From assembly GCA_934234055.1 (NCBI GenBank), contig CAKQGY010000002.1, positions 62,001 to 126,000 of the forward strand: DNA of 64,000 nt. Reading direction: 5' to 3'. The notes beneath the pieces are model-generated. The model did no database searches and was not told the origin of the DNA. It saw only the letters and a program-made list of their open reading frames with translations. Each line of letters opens with the position of its first letter. Position 1 is the first letter of the stretch. The DNA comes from an uncultured Alphaproteobacteria bacterium. Its GTDB lineage: Bacteria; Pseudomonadota; Alphaproteobacteria; CAAHEQ01; UBA3637. A program made the translations under genes and the position numbers. Shown here one piece after another: positions 51,291 through 60,294 of the stretch.

Positions 51291-53000
51291 ATGAACTTCG
51301 GCCGGCGCTCCGGGGCGCGGGGTGCAAAGGCATGTTCCGAATCGGGTCGCAGTATGGTAGAGATGCTGGGTGTATTGGCGATTATCGGCGTGTTGACCGT
51401 CGGTGGGGTTGCCGGGTATAACTTTGCGATGACGCGGTATCGGGCCAACGAGATTATAGAAAGCGTTAAACAACGCGCCACCGTCGGTAGCGGGCAATAC
51501 CTGCAAGGTATGGAAGCGATCAACTTGTCCGAGTTCCCGAACACAATCCTGGAATATGAGACCGAATGGTTTGACGAGGGCTTGAATGGTGAGAAAGACT
51601 TGTTCTCTATTGATGTGAAAGAGGTGCCGCAGGCGGTGTGTCAGGATATCTTGGATCGGAACTGGACTTGGCCGGCGGGGATTTTTGTGAACGAGCGGGC
51701 TATTCCCTGCCCCGAGGGGAACAGCAAGATGACCTTTGTGTTCGCGGGGGACTTGAACGAGCGCACCGACGCGGAGGCGTATGATCCGTGTTGGGGCAAA
51801 ACCTGCTGCCGCGTAACGGACACAGACACTTTGGCGTTTGAAGAAGGCCAAGACCTATCTAATAAAGAATGTAAGAAAACAGCCGCCAACAATTTAACTT
51901 GCTGCACCACGGCGGATACGCGGCAGTGCTATTTTGATCAGGCTTCAATTGACAGGTATGGGCCTCACCAGAACACAATTGCGGACTGCACCAATGACGG
52001 ACGGCACCGGTGCGACGACAATTTGAACTGCGGCTGCACCACGGGGTGCACGAACCCGGACAAGGTGCAGAATCCGAACACCTGTGTGTGCACTTGCCCG
52101 ACGGGGGTGCCAAACGCCAATGACAACGCGTGTGTGGAATGTCTGGCCGATACAGACTGCACCGGCGGCAAAGTATGCAATATGGCAGATAATACCTGTA
52201 AGTGTCCGGAGTCGGGCACAGCACCCACGAACGCCTGCTATACGGCCACCGAGCACGCAGCGACGGAAGCATGTTCGGCCTATACAACTTACGAGCCCTT
52301 GACCTGCACCGAGCCCAAGACCGAATGCGACCTTGCCAACAACGTCTGCAAATGCCCGGCGTGCACGGCTGCCGGTATGACCCAAAACGCCGATACCTGT
52401 GAATGCACCTGCCCGGGTGGAAAAGTGTTTAACTCAATAACCCGAAAATGTGTGGAGTGCGTGAATAATACGGACTGCGCCGGGGATAAAGTTTGTAACA
52501 CGGCAAACAACACGTGCAAATGTCCGGCGTGCGCGGCTGCCGGTATGACACAAAATGCCGATACCTGCGAATGCAACTGTCCGACAGGTGAGCGCTTTAA
52601 TAACGAAACGCAACAATGCGAAACGGATTGTGCCACAGCAGCAATCCCGACAATACCGGCAGGTTCAGACGTTTTAGGGGTGAAAATTGATAATGGCCGA
52701 AAATATGCTGAAGGGAAATGGGTAGCTGAACTTGGCCCGTTTGAGTGCCCGTATGTGGTTAGTGGTTGTTTATGGCATACCACTAACGAAGTTGTTTATT
52801 ACATAGATGATGTAGCGGTATATTCAATGATGGCTTGTCATGTTGATGAGGGTTGTTACAGCGATACTTGTGCTGCCGCCGGAAATCGGTGCTGGTCAGC
52901 CGAGTTACCTGCGGGTAGTCAACTGCGCGTAAAGTTATGGAAAGGTAAGAAAAATTGGTATGCGCAGTTTAAAGGAAGTCTATACCTGAATAGACCATAG
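51291..53000 (+). CDS. prepilin-like Cys-rich surface protein, copy 3 (start uncertain)
   Basis: About 569 aa from this Met. The predicted cut is Gly19/Arg20 with Glu24 at mature +5, then the same hydrophobic helix as copies 1 and 2 and a diverged pilin-like domain. The tail (about 150-480) is Cys-rich, with a 56-residue repeat (CKCPAC-x-AAGMTQNADTCEC), and ends in a Trp/Tyr-rich domain. The frame opens at 51237 (GTG) and further upstream. The Met at 51291 has no ribosome site, so strong translation likely needs the 51188 start, one base out of frame at the poly-C tract. A TATAAT-like box (51264-51269) could give some independent expression. Confidence 0.75.
   Translation: MNFGRRSGARGAKACSESGRSMVEMLGVLAIIGVLTVGGVAGYNFAMTRYRANEIIESVKQRATVGSGQYLQGMEAINLSEFPNTILEYETEWFDEGLNGEKDLFSIDVKEVPQAVCQDILDRNWTWPAGIFVNERAIPCPEGNSKMTFVFAGDLNERTDAEAYDPCWGKTCCRVTDTDTLAFEEGQDLSNKECKKTAANNLTCCTTADTRQCYFDQASIDRYGPHQNTIADCTNDGRHRCDDNLNCGCTTGCTNPDKVQNPNTCVCTCPTGVPNANDNACVECLADTDCTGGKVCNMADNTCKCPESGTAPTNACYTATEHAATEACSAYTTYEPLTCTEPKTECDLANNVCKCPACTAAGMTQNADTCECTCPGGKVFNSITRKCVECVNNTDCAGDKVCNTANNTCKCPACAAAGMTQNADTCECNCPTGERFNNETQQCETDCATAAIPTIPAGSDVLGVKIDNGRKYAEGKWVAELGPFECPYVVSGCLWHTTNEVVYYIDDVAVYSMMACHVDEGCYSDTCAAAGNRCWSAELPAGSQLRVKLWKGKKNWYAQFKGSLYLNRP
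52347..52616 (+). repeat. tandem 168-bp Cys-rich coding repeat in copy 3
   Basis: CKCPAC...AAGMTQNADTCEC starts at 52347 and again at 52515, 168 bp (56 residues) apart. A weaker relative (CKCPES) starts at 52197. Confidence 0.7.
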
Positions 53001-53015
53001 GTGATTGTGAGACGG

Positions 53016-53044
53016 CAAGTGGTAGAACAAGATTTTACCACTTG
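53016..53044 (+). other. hairpin after prepilin-like copy 3
   Basis: CAAGTGGTA pairs with TACCACTTG (9 bp, 11-base loop), 16 bases after the stop. No T run follows, so it may protect the mRNA 3' end rather than terminate. No other gene lies between 53001 and 53323. Confidence 0.5.
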
Positions 53045-53072
53045 TGAGGTATGGTGAGGATATAATGTTTTG

Positions 53073-53106
53073 TGGATTGCCGCGGCCTGACGGCCTCGCA
53101 ATGACA
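53073..53106 (+). repeat. family A palindromic repeat
   Basis: TGGATTGCCGCGGCC-TGAC-GGCCTCGCAATGACA, with paired GGCC inner arms. Confidence 0.8.
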
Positions 53107-53126
53107 GAAGGACTTCATTGCTTAAT

Positions 53127-53167
53127 GGATTGCCACGAGACGCAAAGCGTCTCTCGCAATGATGGGA
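53127..53167 (+). repeat. family A palindromic repeat
   Basis: TGGATTGCCACGAGACGC-AAA-GCGTCTCTCGCAATGATGGG. The inner GAGACGC/GCGTCTC arms pair perfectly. It lies 20 bases after the previous copy, in direct orientation. Confidence 0.8.
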
Positions 53168-53223
53168 GGGAGGAGGCGTTGGCGGATCAAAGATTGCGCA
53201 GTTCGTCAGAATGGCAACAGATA

Positions 53224-53254
53224 ATAAAAAAGGGAGGGGTGCAAGGCCCCTCCT
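53224..53254 (-). terminator. ssb terminator
   Basis: Minus strand: GGAGGGG (53247-53253) pairs with CCCCTCC (53233-53239), then CTTTTTT. Confidence 0.82.
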
Positions 53255-53323
53255 TGGTAAAGTTAAAATCAGCGACAGGCAAGCCCCAAAAAAAACGGGC
53301 TGAGGCCTTGTGCCGGTCTGAAA

Positions 53324-53794
53324 CTAGAACGGGATTTCGTCATCAAATCCACCGGCCGTCGGAGCCGAATCCCAGCCGTTTGCTGCCGATGAATCCGATG
53401 CCGGTGTGCTGTCCATCGCCGGAGCCGAATCACCCGATTGCGCGCCACGGCTGTCCAACATCACCAGTTCGCCCCGATAAGCACCCAAGACAATCTCGGT
53501 TGAAAACTTGTCCTGGCCGGAAGCATCGGTGAACTTGCGCGTTTGAAGTGCGCCCTCTACATACACCTTGGAACCTTTTTTCAAGAAACGCTCGGCAAAG
53601 TCCGCCAAGTTCGTGTTAAACACAACCACGCGGTGCCATTCGGTTTTTTCCTGGCGCTCGCCACTTTTATCTTTCCAACTGTCAGAAGTGGCGACAGATA
53701 AATGAACAATTTTTTGCCCCGCATTCGTATGCCGAATCTCGGGATCGCGACCCAAATTACCCACCAAAATCACTTTGTTAATACTACCAGCCAT
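53324..53794 (-). CDS. ssb: single-stranded DNA-binding protein
   Basis: 156 aa. OB fold (about 1-110): SINKVILVGNLGRDPEIR, the W-x-R-V-V segment (TEWHRVVVFN), and GSKVYVEGALQTRKFTD. The linker is short and Ser/Asp-rich. The C-terminal tip ends DDEIPF, the acidic peptide that recruits repair proteins. Its own promoter and terminator are present. Confidence 0.97.
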   Translation of the reverse strand: MAGSINKVILVGNLGRDPEIRHTNAGQKIVHLSVATSDSWKDKSGERQEKTEWHRVVVFNTNLADFAERFLKKGSKVYVEGALQTRKFTDASGQDKFSTEIVLGAYRGELVMLDSRGAQSGDSAPAMDSTPASDSSAANGWDSAPTAGGFDDEIPF

Positions 53795-53831
53795 AATTTT
53801 ATCCTTTCGTAAAAATGTAATTATCCGATAT

Positions 53832-53860
53832 AGAATACCCTATTTTTGCCAAAAATGCAA
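53832..53860 (-). promoter_or_regulatory. ssb promoter
   Basis: Minus strand: TTGCAT (53855-53860), 17 bases, TATTCT (53832-53837). Confidence 0.5.
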
Positions 53861-53869
53861 ACTTTTTTA

Positions 53870-54562
53870 TCAGGCGCGCATCAATTCTCCGTATAAACGC
53901 AAAACCTCGGGGGTGCTGATGAACTTGGCGCGCCAGGCGTCCAGCCCCTTTTGCCAATCGGCTCGCGGCAGGTCGGGATCGGATTTGGCTTGCTCTAAAA
54001 ACTGATAAATCGTTTGGTGAATATCTGACGGCGAATCGGGCAACCCCGCCACCGCCATATAGGTATCCAGTGCGACTCCGAAATCATTCAGACCCGCCGC
54101 CATATTCGCAACCGTCAGCCCCAGTTCGGCATTATCGGGTTCCAGGGTGAAGGCCTGACGCAAGGCATAAACAGCTTCGTCATCGTGATTTAAAGCCGAC
54201 AAGCAATGCGCCGCATTCACATACGAGGGCGCAAAATTTTCGTCCGTTAAAATCGCGGCATCACAGGCATTGAGCGCGTCTACATACCGCCCCAGCGTCA
54301 GCAATGTGGATCCGTAATTACAACGCGCCTGGACATTAAAGGTGTCCAGCTCTATAGCCTTGGCATAGGATTGCGTGGCTTCCTCAAATCGGCCGAGACC
54401 ATAAAGCGCATTTCCACGCAGCACATATAAAGCCGATAAATCATCGTTATCGGAAACACTGTGCCGATCCAGAACGGTGCTTACCTCGGCCAACACTTCG
54501 CCAAAACGATTTTGCGCGTTCCAGTCGTTCAATTGATCTATAAATTGTGTTAAATCTTGCAT
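53870..54562 (-). CDS. TPR-repeat protein
   Basis: 230 aa. Four TPR units between about residues 40 and 175 (for example LYVLRGNALYGLGRFEEAT, then ARCNYGSTLLTLGRYVDAL), the second half being less regular. No signal peptide, so probably cytosolic. It follows pepN by 12 bases and ends the Sel1-pepN-TPR run. AGGAGAATGATGAT precedes the ATG, which includes two out-of-frame ATGs. Confidence 0.78.
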   Translation of the reverse strand: MQDLTQFIDQLNDWNAQNRFGEVLAEVSTVLDRHSVSDNDDLSALYVLRGNALYGLGRFEEATQSYAKAIELDTFNVQARCNYGSTLLTLGRYVDALNACDAAILTDENFAPSYVNAAHCLSALNHDDEAVYALRQAFTLEPDNAELGLTVANMAAGLNDFGVALDTYMAVAGLPDSPSDIHQTIYQFLEQAKSDPDLPRADWQKGLDAWRAKFISTPEVLRLYGELMRA

Positions 54563-54574
54563 ATCATCATTCTC

Positions 54575-57097
54575 CTAGGCTAAAATACGTTCAATCATTT
54601 CACGCGCGTTGACGGACAAAGTCGGAATTGTCAATAACTCGCGCAAGGCGGATTCGGCATGGGCTTGGCGATTTGCATCATACTTTTTATAACGCGCAAA
54701 GGCCGCCAGCAAATTCGCCGTAATCTTGGGGTTGATGCGATCCAACAGCGCGCACTGTCCCGCGAAAAAGCGATACCCGGCGCCGTCCGGGCGATTAAAG
54801 GCAATCAAATTACCGCCAAACGCTCCGATCACAGCACGAACTTTGTTCGGATTCTTGTAATCAAACACCGGGTGATTGATCAACGCACGGACTGTATCCA
54901 GTGCGGATTCTTTGGGCGCACGGGCCTGCAACAAAAACCATTTGTTCAGGACAAGATCATCGTCCTGATACCGGTGAGCAAAATCGGCCAGAGCATCATC
55001 CCGGTGCGGCATATCGTTGTGAATCAAAATACTGAGTGCCGTAAGGCGGTCGGTCAGGTTATCGGATTGTTGATACTGCTGCCAGACCAAATCGCGGTGA
55101 GGCGTGAGAGCCAAATAGCCCAGCGCAACATTCTTTAAGGCCCGTTTGGCGGCAGGTTCCGTCTCGGGCGAATAGGCACCGGGGGTTTGATTATCGTAAT
55201 ACAATTGCAGCAGCTTGTCCGCGTATTGATCGGCAAAGGCTTGACGCATCGCGCGACGGACCGACACGACGGTATCAATATCCACTGTGTCCAGACGGCC
55301 GATAATATCGCTTTCAACCGGCAGCACGATCGCACGCGCCAAAAAGGCTTTGTCCAGATTCGGCGTGTCCAAATACGAACCCAGCGCCCGAATCACATCG
55401 GCGTTCGGTGTCAGATCGTGATTTTGGGTCATCCGGGTCATCACGTCCAACGCGTATTGCTGGCCCACATCATACCGATTAAACAAGTCCGAATCATAGG
55501 TCATTAAATGCAATCGCTCGGCCGAGGTGTAAGTTATCTCTATATCCACGGGAGCCGTCAGGGCACGGTTGATGGACAAGACCGGTTTTTCCTTTAATTT
55601 CGGGAATGTAAAGGTCTGTTCCCGTTCACGCAAAATCAATGTGCCGGATTTCAAATCGCGGCCGTTTTTCCCCACCAGTCCGTAATGAAGCGGAATAACA
55701 AACGGCTTGTCGCAAGTTCTGTGCGATTGGGCAAGCGTGACAGAAAAAGTGCCTTTGTCCCAGTGGGTTTTAACCGCCACACGCGGCCGACCCGCAACGG
55801 AATACCATTGTTTGAACTGAGTCAAATCGGTGCCGGAGGCGTCCTCTATGGCACGGACAAAGTCGTCAATCGTGACGGCCTGGCCATCGTGGCGCTTGAA
55901 ATACAGGTCGCACCCTTTGCGGAAAGCCGCGTCACCGACGATGGCTTGTTGCATACGAATAACTTCGGCCCCTTTTTCATAAATCGTGGTGGTGTAAAAA
56001 TTGTCAATCTCTTGATACGAATCGGGACGCACCGGATGAGCCAGCGGGCCGTCGTCTTCGGGATACTGAAAGGTGCGCAAAGTAATGGCGTCATCAATCC
56101 GACCGACCGCACGCGAACGCACATCATAGCCGAATTCTTCGTCCCGATAGACGGTAAAACCCTCTTTGAGCGAAAGTTCAAACCAGCTGCGCAAAGTGAC
56201 GCGATCGCCGCTGTAATTATGGAAATATTCGTGTCCGACAACATGTTCTATATACTCAAAAGTGGCGTCGGTTGCTGTATCCTTGGAAGCAAGCAGGGCT
56301 GCGTCATTGTAAATGTTGAGCGACTTGTTCTCCATGGCACCGGCATTAAAGTGCGAAACAGCGACAATGTTAAAAGATTTCAGGTCATATTCCAAACCGA
56401 ATCGCTTTTCGTCCCAAGCCATCGCTTTTTTAAGAGCCTCCATCGCCCAATAGAGGCGATCTTTTTTGCCCGTCTCGCAATAGAGCCCCAGTTGGACAAC
56501 TTTACCGGATTTGGTCGTGAAGGTGTCGTGAATGGAATCTAAATCCCCAGCGACCAAGGCAAACAAATAACTGGGCTTGGCAAACGGATCTTCAAAGACG
56601 ACCGTGTCGCCGGTATCTTTAATCTTGTTCCCGTTGGACAGCACAATCGGGTATTGTTTGCGATCGGCGTGAATGGTGACGGTCCAATGGCTGAGCACAT
56701 CGGAATGGTCGGGATAATAGGTAATACTGCGGAAGCCCTCGGGCTCGTTTTGGGTGCACAGCATACCGTCGGACGCATACAGGCCGAACAAGCGCGTGTT
56801 TTCGGTCGGATTGATGTGAACGGTGGTTTCTAAAACAAACTTTTTATGCTGCGGATGAATCGTCAGCGTGTGTTCGGTGAGCTCGTAATCCCGAGCAGAA
56901 AGCAAACGCCCATCCAATACGATTCGCGTCAGGCGCATATACTCGCCGTTCAGAACCAACGGTTTGCCGACTTGGTAATCCGTAAAAGTCAAACGCGCCG
57001 AAACAACCGTGTCAGTCGGATCCAGCGTGAAATCCAACTCGGTCTTGGGCAGATGATAATGCGGTGCTACGTAATCTTTTCTGTATTTTAATGTCAT
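54575..57097 (-). CDS. pepN: aminopeptidase N (M1 family)
   Basis: 840 aa, the size of E. coli PepN (870). The substrate-binding GAMENKSLNIYND, the zinc motif HEYFH (about residues 287-291) with the distal Glu in LSLKEGFTVY, and a C-terminal helical solenoid are present. It removes N-terminal residues from peptides. It overlaps the upstream Sel1 gene by 4 bases (ATGA). Confidence 0.96.
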   Translation of the reverse strand: MTLKYRKDYVAPHYHLPKTELDFTLDPTDTVVSARLTFTDYQVGKPLVLNGEYMRLTRIVLDGRLLSARDYELTEHTLTIHPQHKKFVLETTVHINPTENTRLFGLYASDGMLCTQNEPEGFRSITYYPDHSDVLSHWTVTIHADRKQYPIVLSNGNKIKDTGDTVVFEDPFAKPSYLFALVAGDLDSIHDTFTTKSGKVVQLGLYCETGKKDRLYWAMEALKKAMAWDEKRFGLEYDLKSFNIVAVSHFNAGAMENKSLNIYNDAALLASKDTATDATFEYIEHVVGHEYFHNYSGDRVTLRSWFELSLKEGFTVYRDEEFGYDVRSRAVGRIDDAITLRTFQYPEDDGPLAHPVRPDSYQEIDNFYTTTIYEKGAEVIRMQQAIVGDAAFRKGCDLYFKRHDGQAVTIDDFVRAIEDASGTDLTQFKQWYSVAGRPRVAVKTHWDKGTFSVTLAQSHRTCDKPFVIPLHYGLVGKNGRDLKSGTLILREREQTFTFPKLKEKPVLSINRALTAPVDIEITYTSAERLHLMTYDSDLFNRYDVGQQYALDVMTRMTQNHDLTPNADVIRALGSYLDTPNLDKAFLARAIVLPVESDIIGRLDTVDIDTVVSVRRAMRQAFADQYADKLLQLYYDNQTPGAYSPETEPAAKRALKNVALGYLALTPHRDLVWQQYQQSDNLTDRLTALSILIHNDMPHRDDALADFAHRYQDDDLVLNKWFLLQARAPKESALDTVRALINHPVFDYKNPNKVRAVIGAFGGNLIAFNRPDGAGYRFFAGQCALLDRINPKITANLLAAFARYKKYDANRQAHAESALRELLTIPTLSVNAREMIERILA

Positions 57098-57600
57098 TTT
57101 TTTATCCTTTCTTGTAATTGATTAAGCCAATACTGCTGCCGAACGGGGTCGCCTTCAAGCCGAACAGCCAAACTTGTCATCGCACCGGTGTGGCCAAGGG
57201 TAGCGGCACGCCTGAAATAATCCAGCGAATCGCCGGAAACGGGATAGCCGCGTTCTTGCCAAACGGCAAGGGCATACAGAGCCTCGGGGAGATTAGAATC
57301 GGCGGCCTGTTGCATCAGGGAAACGGCACGTTCGCGATTCTCGGGAATTTTGTCGCCGACATCATACATCAGGGCCAATCGGTATTGTGCCTGCGTGTGG
57401 CCCGATTCGGCCGCACGGGTTAAATAGCGCAGAGCCAGGGGATAGTTGTGTTGCTGCACCGCCGTAAAACCCAAGCGTGCATAATCGTCGGGGGTGCGCA
57501 GAGCCTCGCGCCCGATCAGGCACGCAACCGACACCAGCGATACCGCCAAAAGCGTCGCCACAACCGTGGTCGGTTTGAAATAAGATAAAGCCTTTTTCAT
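57094..57600 (-). CDS. membrane-anchored Sel1-repeat protein
   Basis: 168 aa from the ATG at 57600, which has AAGGAGA 6 bases before it. The frame opens at a TTG at 57615. An N-terminal membrane anchor (about 11-30) and Sel1 repeats (about 45-150; AESGHTQAQYRLALMYDVGD) are seen. First gene of the Sel1-pepN-TPR run. Confidence 0.7.
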   Translation of the reverse strand: MKKALSYFKPTTVVATLLAVSLVSVACLIGREALRTPDDYARLGFTAVQQHNYPLALRYLTRAAESGHTQAQYRLALMYDVGDKIPENRERAVSLMQQAADSNLPEALYALAVWQERGYPVSGDSLDYFRRAATLGHTGAMTSLAVRLEGDPVRQQYWLNQLQERIKK

Positions 57601-57609
57601 ACATTCTCC

Positions 57610-57638
57610 TTGCAAAATGGGAAAAACATGTGTAAAAT
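57610..57638 (+). promoter_or_regulatory. murL-murD2 promoter
   Basis: TTGCAA (57610-57615), 17 bases, TAAAAT (57633-57638). Its position argues against the upstream Met codons of the next ORF. Confidence 0.5.
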
Positions 57639-57675
57639 ACCCCTTAATTTTGTTATTGTAAAAGGAAATTTTGTT

Positions 57676-58992
57676 TTGTGCAAGGCTTTTTATTATAAAA
57701 ATGTCAATTTTTCACCCGAAAGTGGGGTTTTGACCCTGAATTATGGGGTTGATGCGCGAGAGCAATTTACGGAAACTTTCACTTTTCCGGGGGCACCGTT
57801 CGCCGTGTCAGCACGCAAAAAACAGGCGTTGGATCAGATTTTCAGGCTGCTGCATATTGCAGCAGGAATCAGTTATTACAAGGCTTTTCTGCCCGAGAAA
57901 ATGATTTTGAAAAATGGAGGTCTGACGCCCGAGGAAGCGGCTTTCTTTGAACGGTTTTATGTGAATGGGCTGGGCGAATTTGCCGTGCGCAATCACCTGA
58001 ACCTGCAAGGCAAGATTCACTTCCCGTGCGACAAAAAAGTGCGGCGAATCGCAATAGATTTACGACTACCGTATAATGCCCTGATTCCCATAGGGGGCGG
58101 GAAAGATTCGTGCGTGGTAACGGAGTTGATTAAAATGACGGATCTGCCGGCGATGACGGTGGCTGTGGGTGCACCGCGCCCGATTCGCGAGTGTATGGCC
58201 GTGGCGGGGCTGCCCAGTGTGGTTTTGACACGGCAGATTGACCCGCACCTGTTGGAACTGAACCAAGCGGGAAAAACTCTGAACGGGCATGTGCCGATTA
58301 CGGGAATCTTGGCCTTTGTGCTGTGGGCGGCGGCGATTCTGTATGATAAAAAATATGTCGTGATGTCGTGCGAACGATCGGCAAACAGCGGCAATATGAA
58401 GCAAGGGGAGTTGGAAGTTAATCATCAATACAGTAAATCCTTGACCTTTGAACAGGATTTTTATCAAATAACACAAACTATCACACCGGATTTTCGGTAT
58501 TTTTCACTGCTACGACCACTGTCGGAAGCGCATATCGCAAAATTGTTTTCCCGGCTGTGCCCGGCCTATTTCAACGTTTTTACCAGCTGTAATCGGGCCT
58601 TTCGATTAGACGAATCCAAACGATTGGATCGGTGGTGCGGGGATTGTGATAAATGTCGATTCGTGTTTTTAATTCTGGCGCCGTTTATGAATCGGGAAAC
58701 TTTAATCCGGTTGGTGGGAAAGAATCCCTTGGATGATGAATCGCAAATGAATGGGTGGCGCGAATTGCTGGGGCTGGCGGGACATAAGCCCTTTGAATGC
58801 GTGGGAGAAATTGCCGAATCGCGCTGGGCTTTGGCGCAATTAGCGAATCGGACAGAATGGCAAAATGACGCCGTTGTGCGGCAGTTGTCTCCTGCGATTA
58901 CAGGCTGTGAGGCAGGCTTGATTTTCACGCCGGCAACTGCCCATTTAATTCCGGAGGAGTTATCAAATGTATTGGAACAATTTAAACGGTAA
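57676..58992 (+). CDS. murL: MurL-like UDP-MurNAc-L-Ala-L-Glu epimerase
   Basis: 438 aa from the TTG at 57676. The nucleotide site GGGKDS (residues 140-145, HUP/PP-loop type) is followed by MSCERSANSGN, NHQYSKS, YFSLLRPLSEAHIAKLF, and a Cys cluster in SCNRAF and RWCGDCDKCRFVFL, the pattern I know from MurL. MurL converts the L-Glu of UDP-MurNAc-L-Ala-L-Glu to D-Glu, acting after MurD2. The frame opens at 57610, but the promoter covers those codons, and AAAAGGA lies 9 bases before the TTG. It overlaps murD2 by 26 bases. Identification is from memory of the family. Confidence 0.78.
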   Translation: MCKAFYYKNVNFSPESGVLTLNYGVDAREQFTETFTFPGAPFAVSARKKQALDQIFRLLHIAAGISYYKAFLPEKMILKNGGLTPEEAAFFERFYVNGLGEFAVRNHLNLQGKIHFPCDKKVRRIAIDLRLPYNALIPIGGGKDSCVVTELIKMTDLPAMTVAVGAPRPIRECMAVAGLPSVVLTRQIDPHLLELNQAGKTLNGHVPITGILAFVLWAAAILYDKKYVVMSCERSANSGNMKQGELEVNHQYSKSLTFEQDFYQITQTITPDFRYFSLLRPLSEAHIAKLFSRLCPAYFNVFTSCNRAFRLDESKRLDRWCGDCDKCRFVFLILAPFMNRETLIRLVGKNPLDDESQMNGWRELLGLAGHKPFECVGEIAESRWALAQLANRTEWQNDAVVRQLSPAITGCEAGLIFTPATAHLIPEELSNVLEQFKR

Positions 58993-60229
58993 GCGTATCG
59001 GCATTTGGGGTATGGGGCGCGAAGGCATGGCGGCCAAAGCTATGCTGGAAAAGCACTGCCCGAATGCGGTTATCACAGAAATCGGAGAAGAAAATACCGA
59101 AGAAATCCTGAAATGTGACATCCTAATCAAATCGCCGGGAATCAGCCTGTATCGACCGGAAATTCAACAAGCGGCCCAACACGGCGTTATCATCACATCC
59201 GGAACAAATCTGTTTTTGGCAAACAAAAAGCGCGGTATCCCCGTGATTGCCGTGACCGGGACAAAAGGGAAAAGCACAACAGCCAGCTTGCTGGCACATA
59301 CTTTGGAAGCATTGAACAAAAAAGTAATCTTGGGCGGAAATATCGGAAAGCCTTTGGTTGCGTTTACCGATGAAACAGCGGACTTTTTTGTGGCGGAACT
59401 GTCCAGCTATCAATGTGCAGACCTGGGGGGGCGGCCGGATATTGCCGTGCTGACAAACCTGTATCCCGAGCATCTGCAATGGCATGGATCACATGGACAA
59501 TACTATGCCGACAAAATGCATATGATACGGCAGGCGAAACGGTGTATCCTGAACGGGACAAATCCCGAAACACAACGACAGGCAGCGGGGTTGGATCCGA
59601 TCTGGTTTAACAGGCCGGACGGAATTCACATCAGCCAAAATACTTTTTATGACCAAAATCAGCCGTTGTTTTCGTGCGATTCGTTGCACTTGATCGGGGA
59701 ACATAATGCCGAAAATGCCTGTGCGGTATTGGCGGTGGTAAAGCTGTTGGGGTTTGATACAAAACGGTGTGAGGCGGCATTTGCCGACTTTGAGCCCCTG
59801 CCCCACCGGTTGCAAACAATCGGCGTACAAGACGGGATTACCTATGTGGACGATAGCATTTCAACCACGCCCGAAACGGCGATTGCGGCCCTGAAAGCAC
59901 TGGATCGGGGACAGGATATAACTTTGATCGCGGGGGGTATGGATCGCGGGCAAGATTATGGCGAATTGGTGCGCTATATCGCACAAAAACAAGACCGAAT
60001 CCGGTTGGTAACCCTGCCCGATACCGGATCACGATTGGCAGCAATGGCACAATCAGCCGGAATTGAAACCAGTCTGACCTCGGATATGCCGACAGCCGTC
60101 AATATGGCTCAGCACCTGACACCCGCGGGCGGATTGATTTTATTATCGCCGGCGGCTCCGAGTTATAACCTGTATCACAACTTTGAAGAACGCGGTGATG
60201 ACTTCAAAAAATGGATTCATTTTAAGTAG
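58967..60229 (+). CDS. murD2: MurD2-like UDP-MurNAc-L-Ala--L-Glu ligase
   Basis: 420 aa, Mur-ligase fold. ATP site GTKGKSTT (98-105), SSYQC, the central NLYPEHLQWHGS segment and the C-terminal DSISTTPETAIAAL are present. MurD of most bacteria adds D-Glu. A MurD next to MurL is MurD2 in Xanthomonas, which adds L-Glu first. GGAGGAG lies 7 bases before the ATG. The substrate preference is inferred from the MurL neighbour, not seen in the sequence. Confidence 0.8.
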   Translation: MYWNNLNGKRIGIWGMGREGMAAKAMLEKHCPNAVITEIGEENTEEILKCDILIKSPGISLYRPEIQQAAQHGVIITSGTNLFLANKKRGIPVIAVTGTKGKSTTASLLAHTLEALNKKVILGGNIGKPLVAFTDETADFFVAELSSYQCADLGGRPDIAVLTNLYPEHLQWHGSHGQYYADKMHMIRQAKRCILNGTNPETQRQAAGLDPIWFNRPDGIHISQNTFYDQNQPLFSCDSLHLIGEHNAENACAVLAVVKLLGFDTKRCEAAFADFEPLPHRLQTIGVQDGITYVDDSISTTPETAIAALKALDRGQDITLIAGGMDRGQDYGELVRYIAQKQDRIRLVTLPDTGSRLAAMAQSAGIETSLTSDMPTAVNMAQHLTPAGGLILLSPAAPSYNLYHNFEERGDDFKKWIHFK

Positions 60230-60294
60230 TTCTTTGGGGCAGATTTCTTGCTTTTCAGACAAAAACAAACCTATTTTAATTCGGGAGGAACAGC

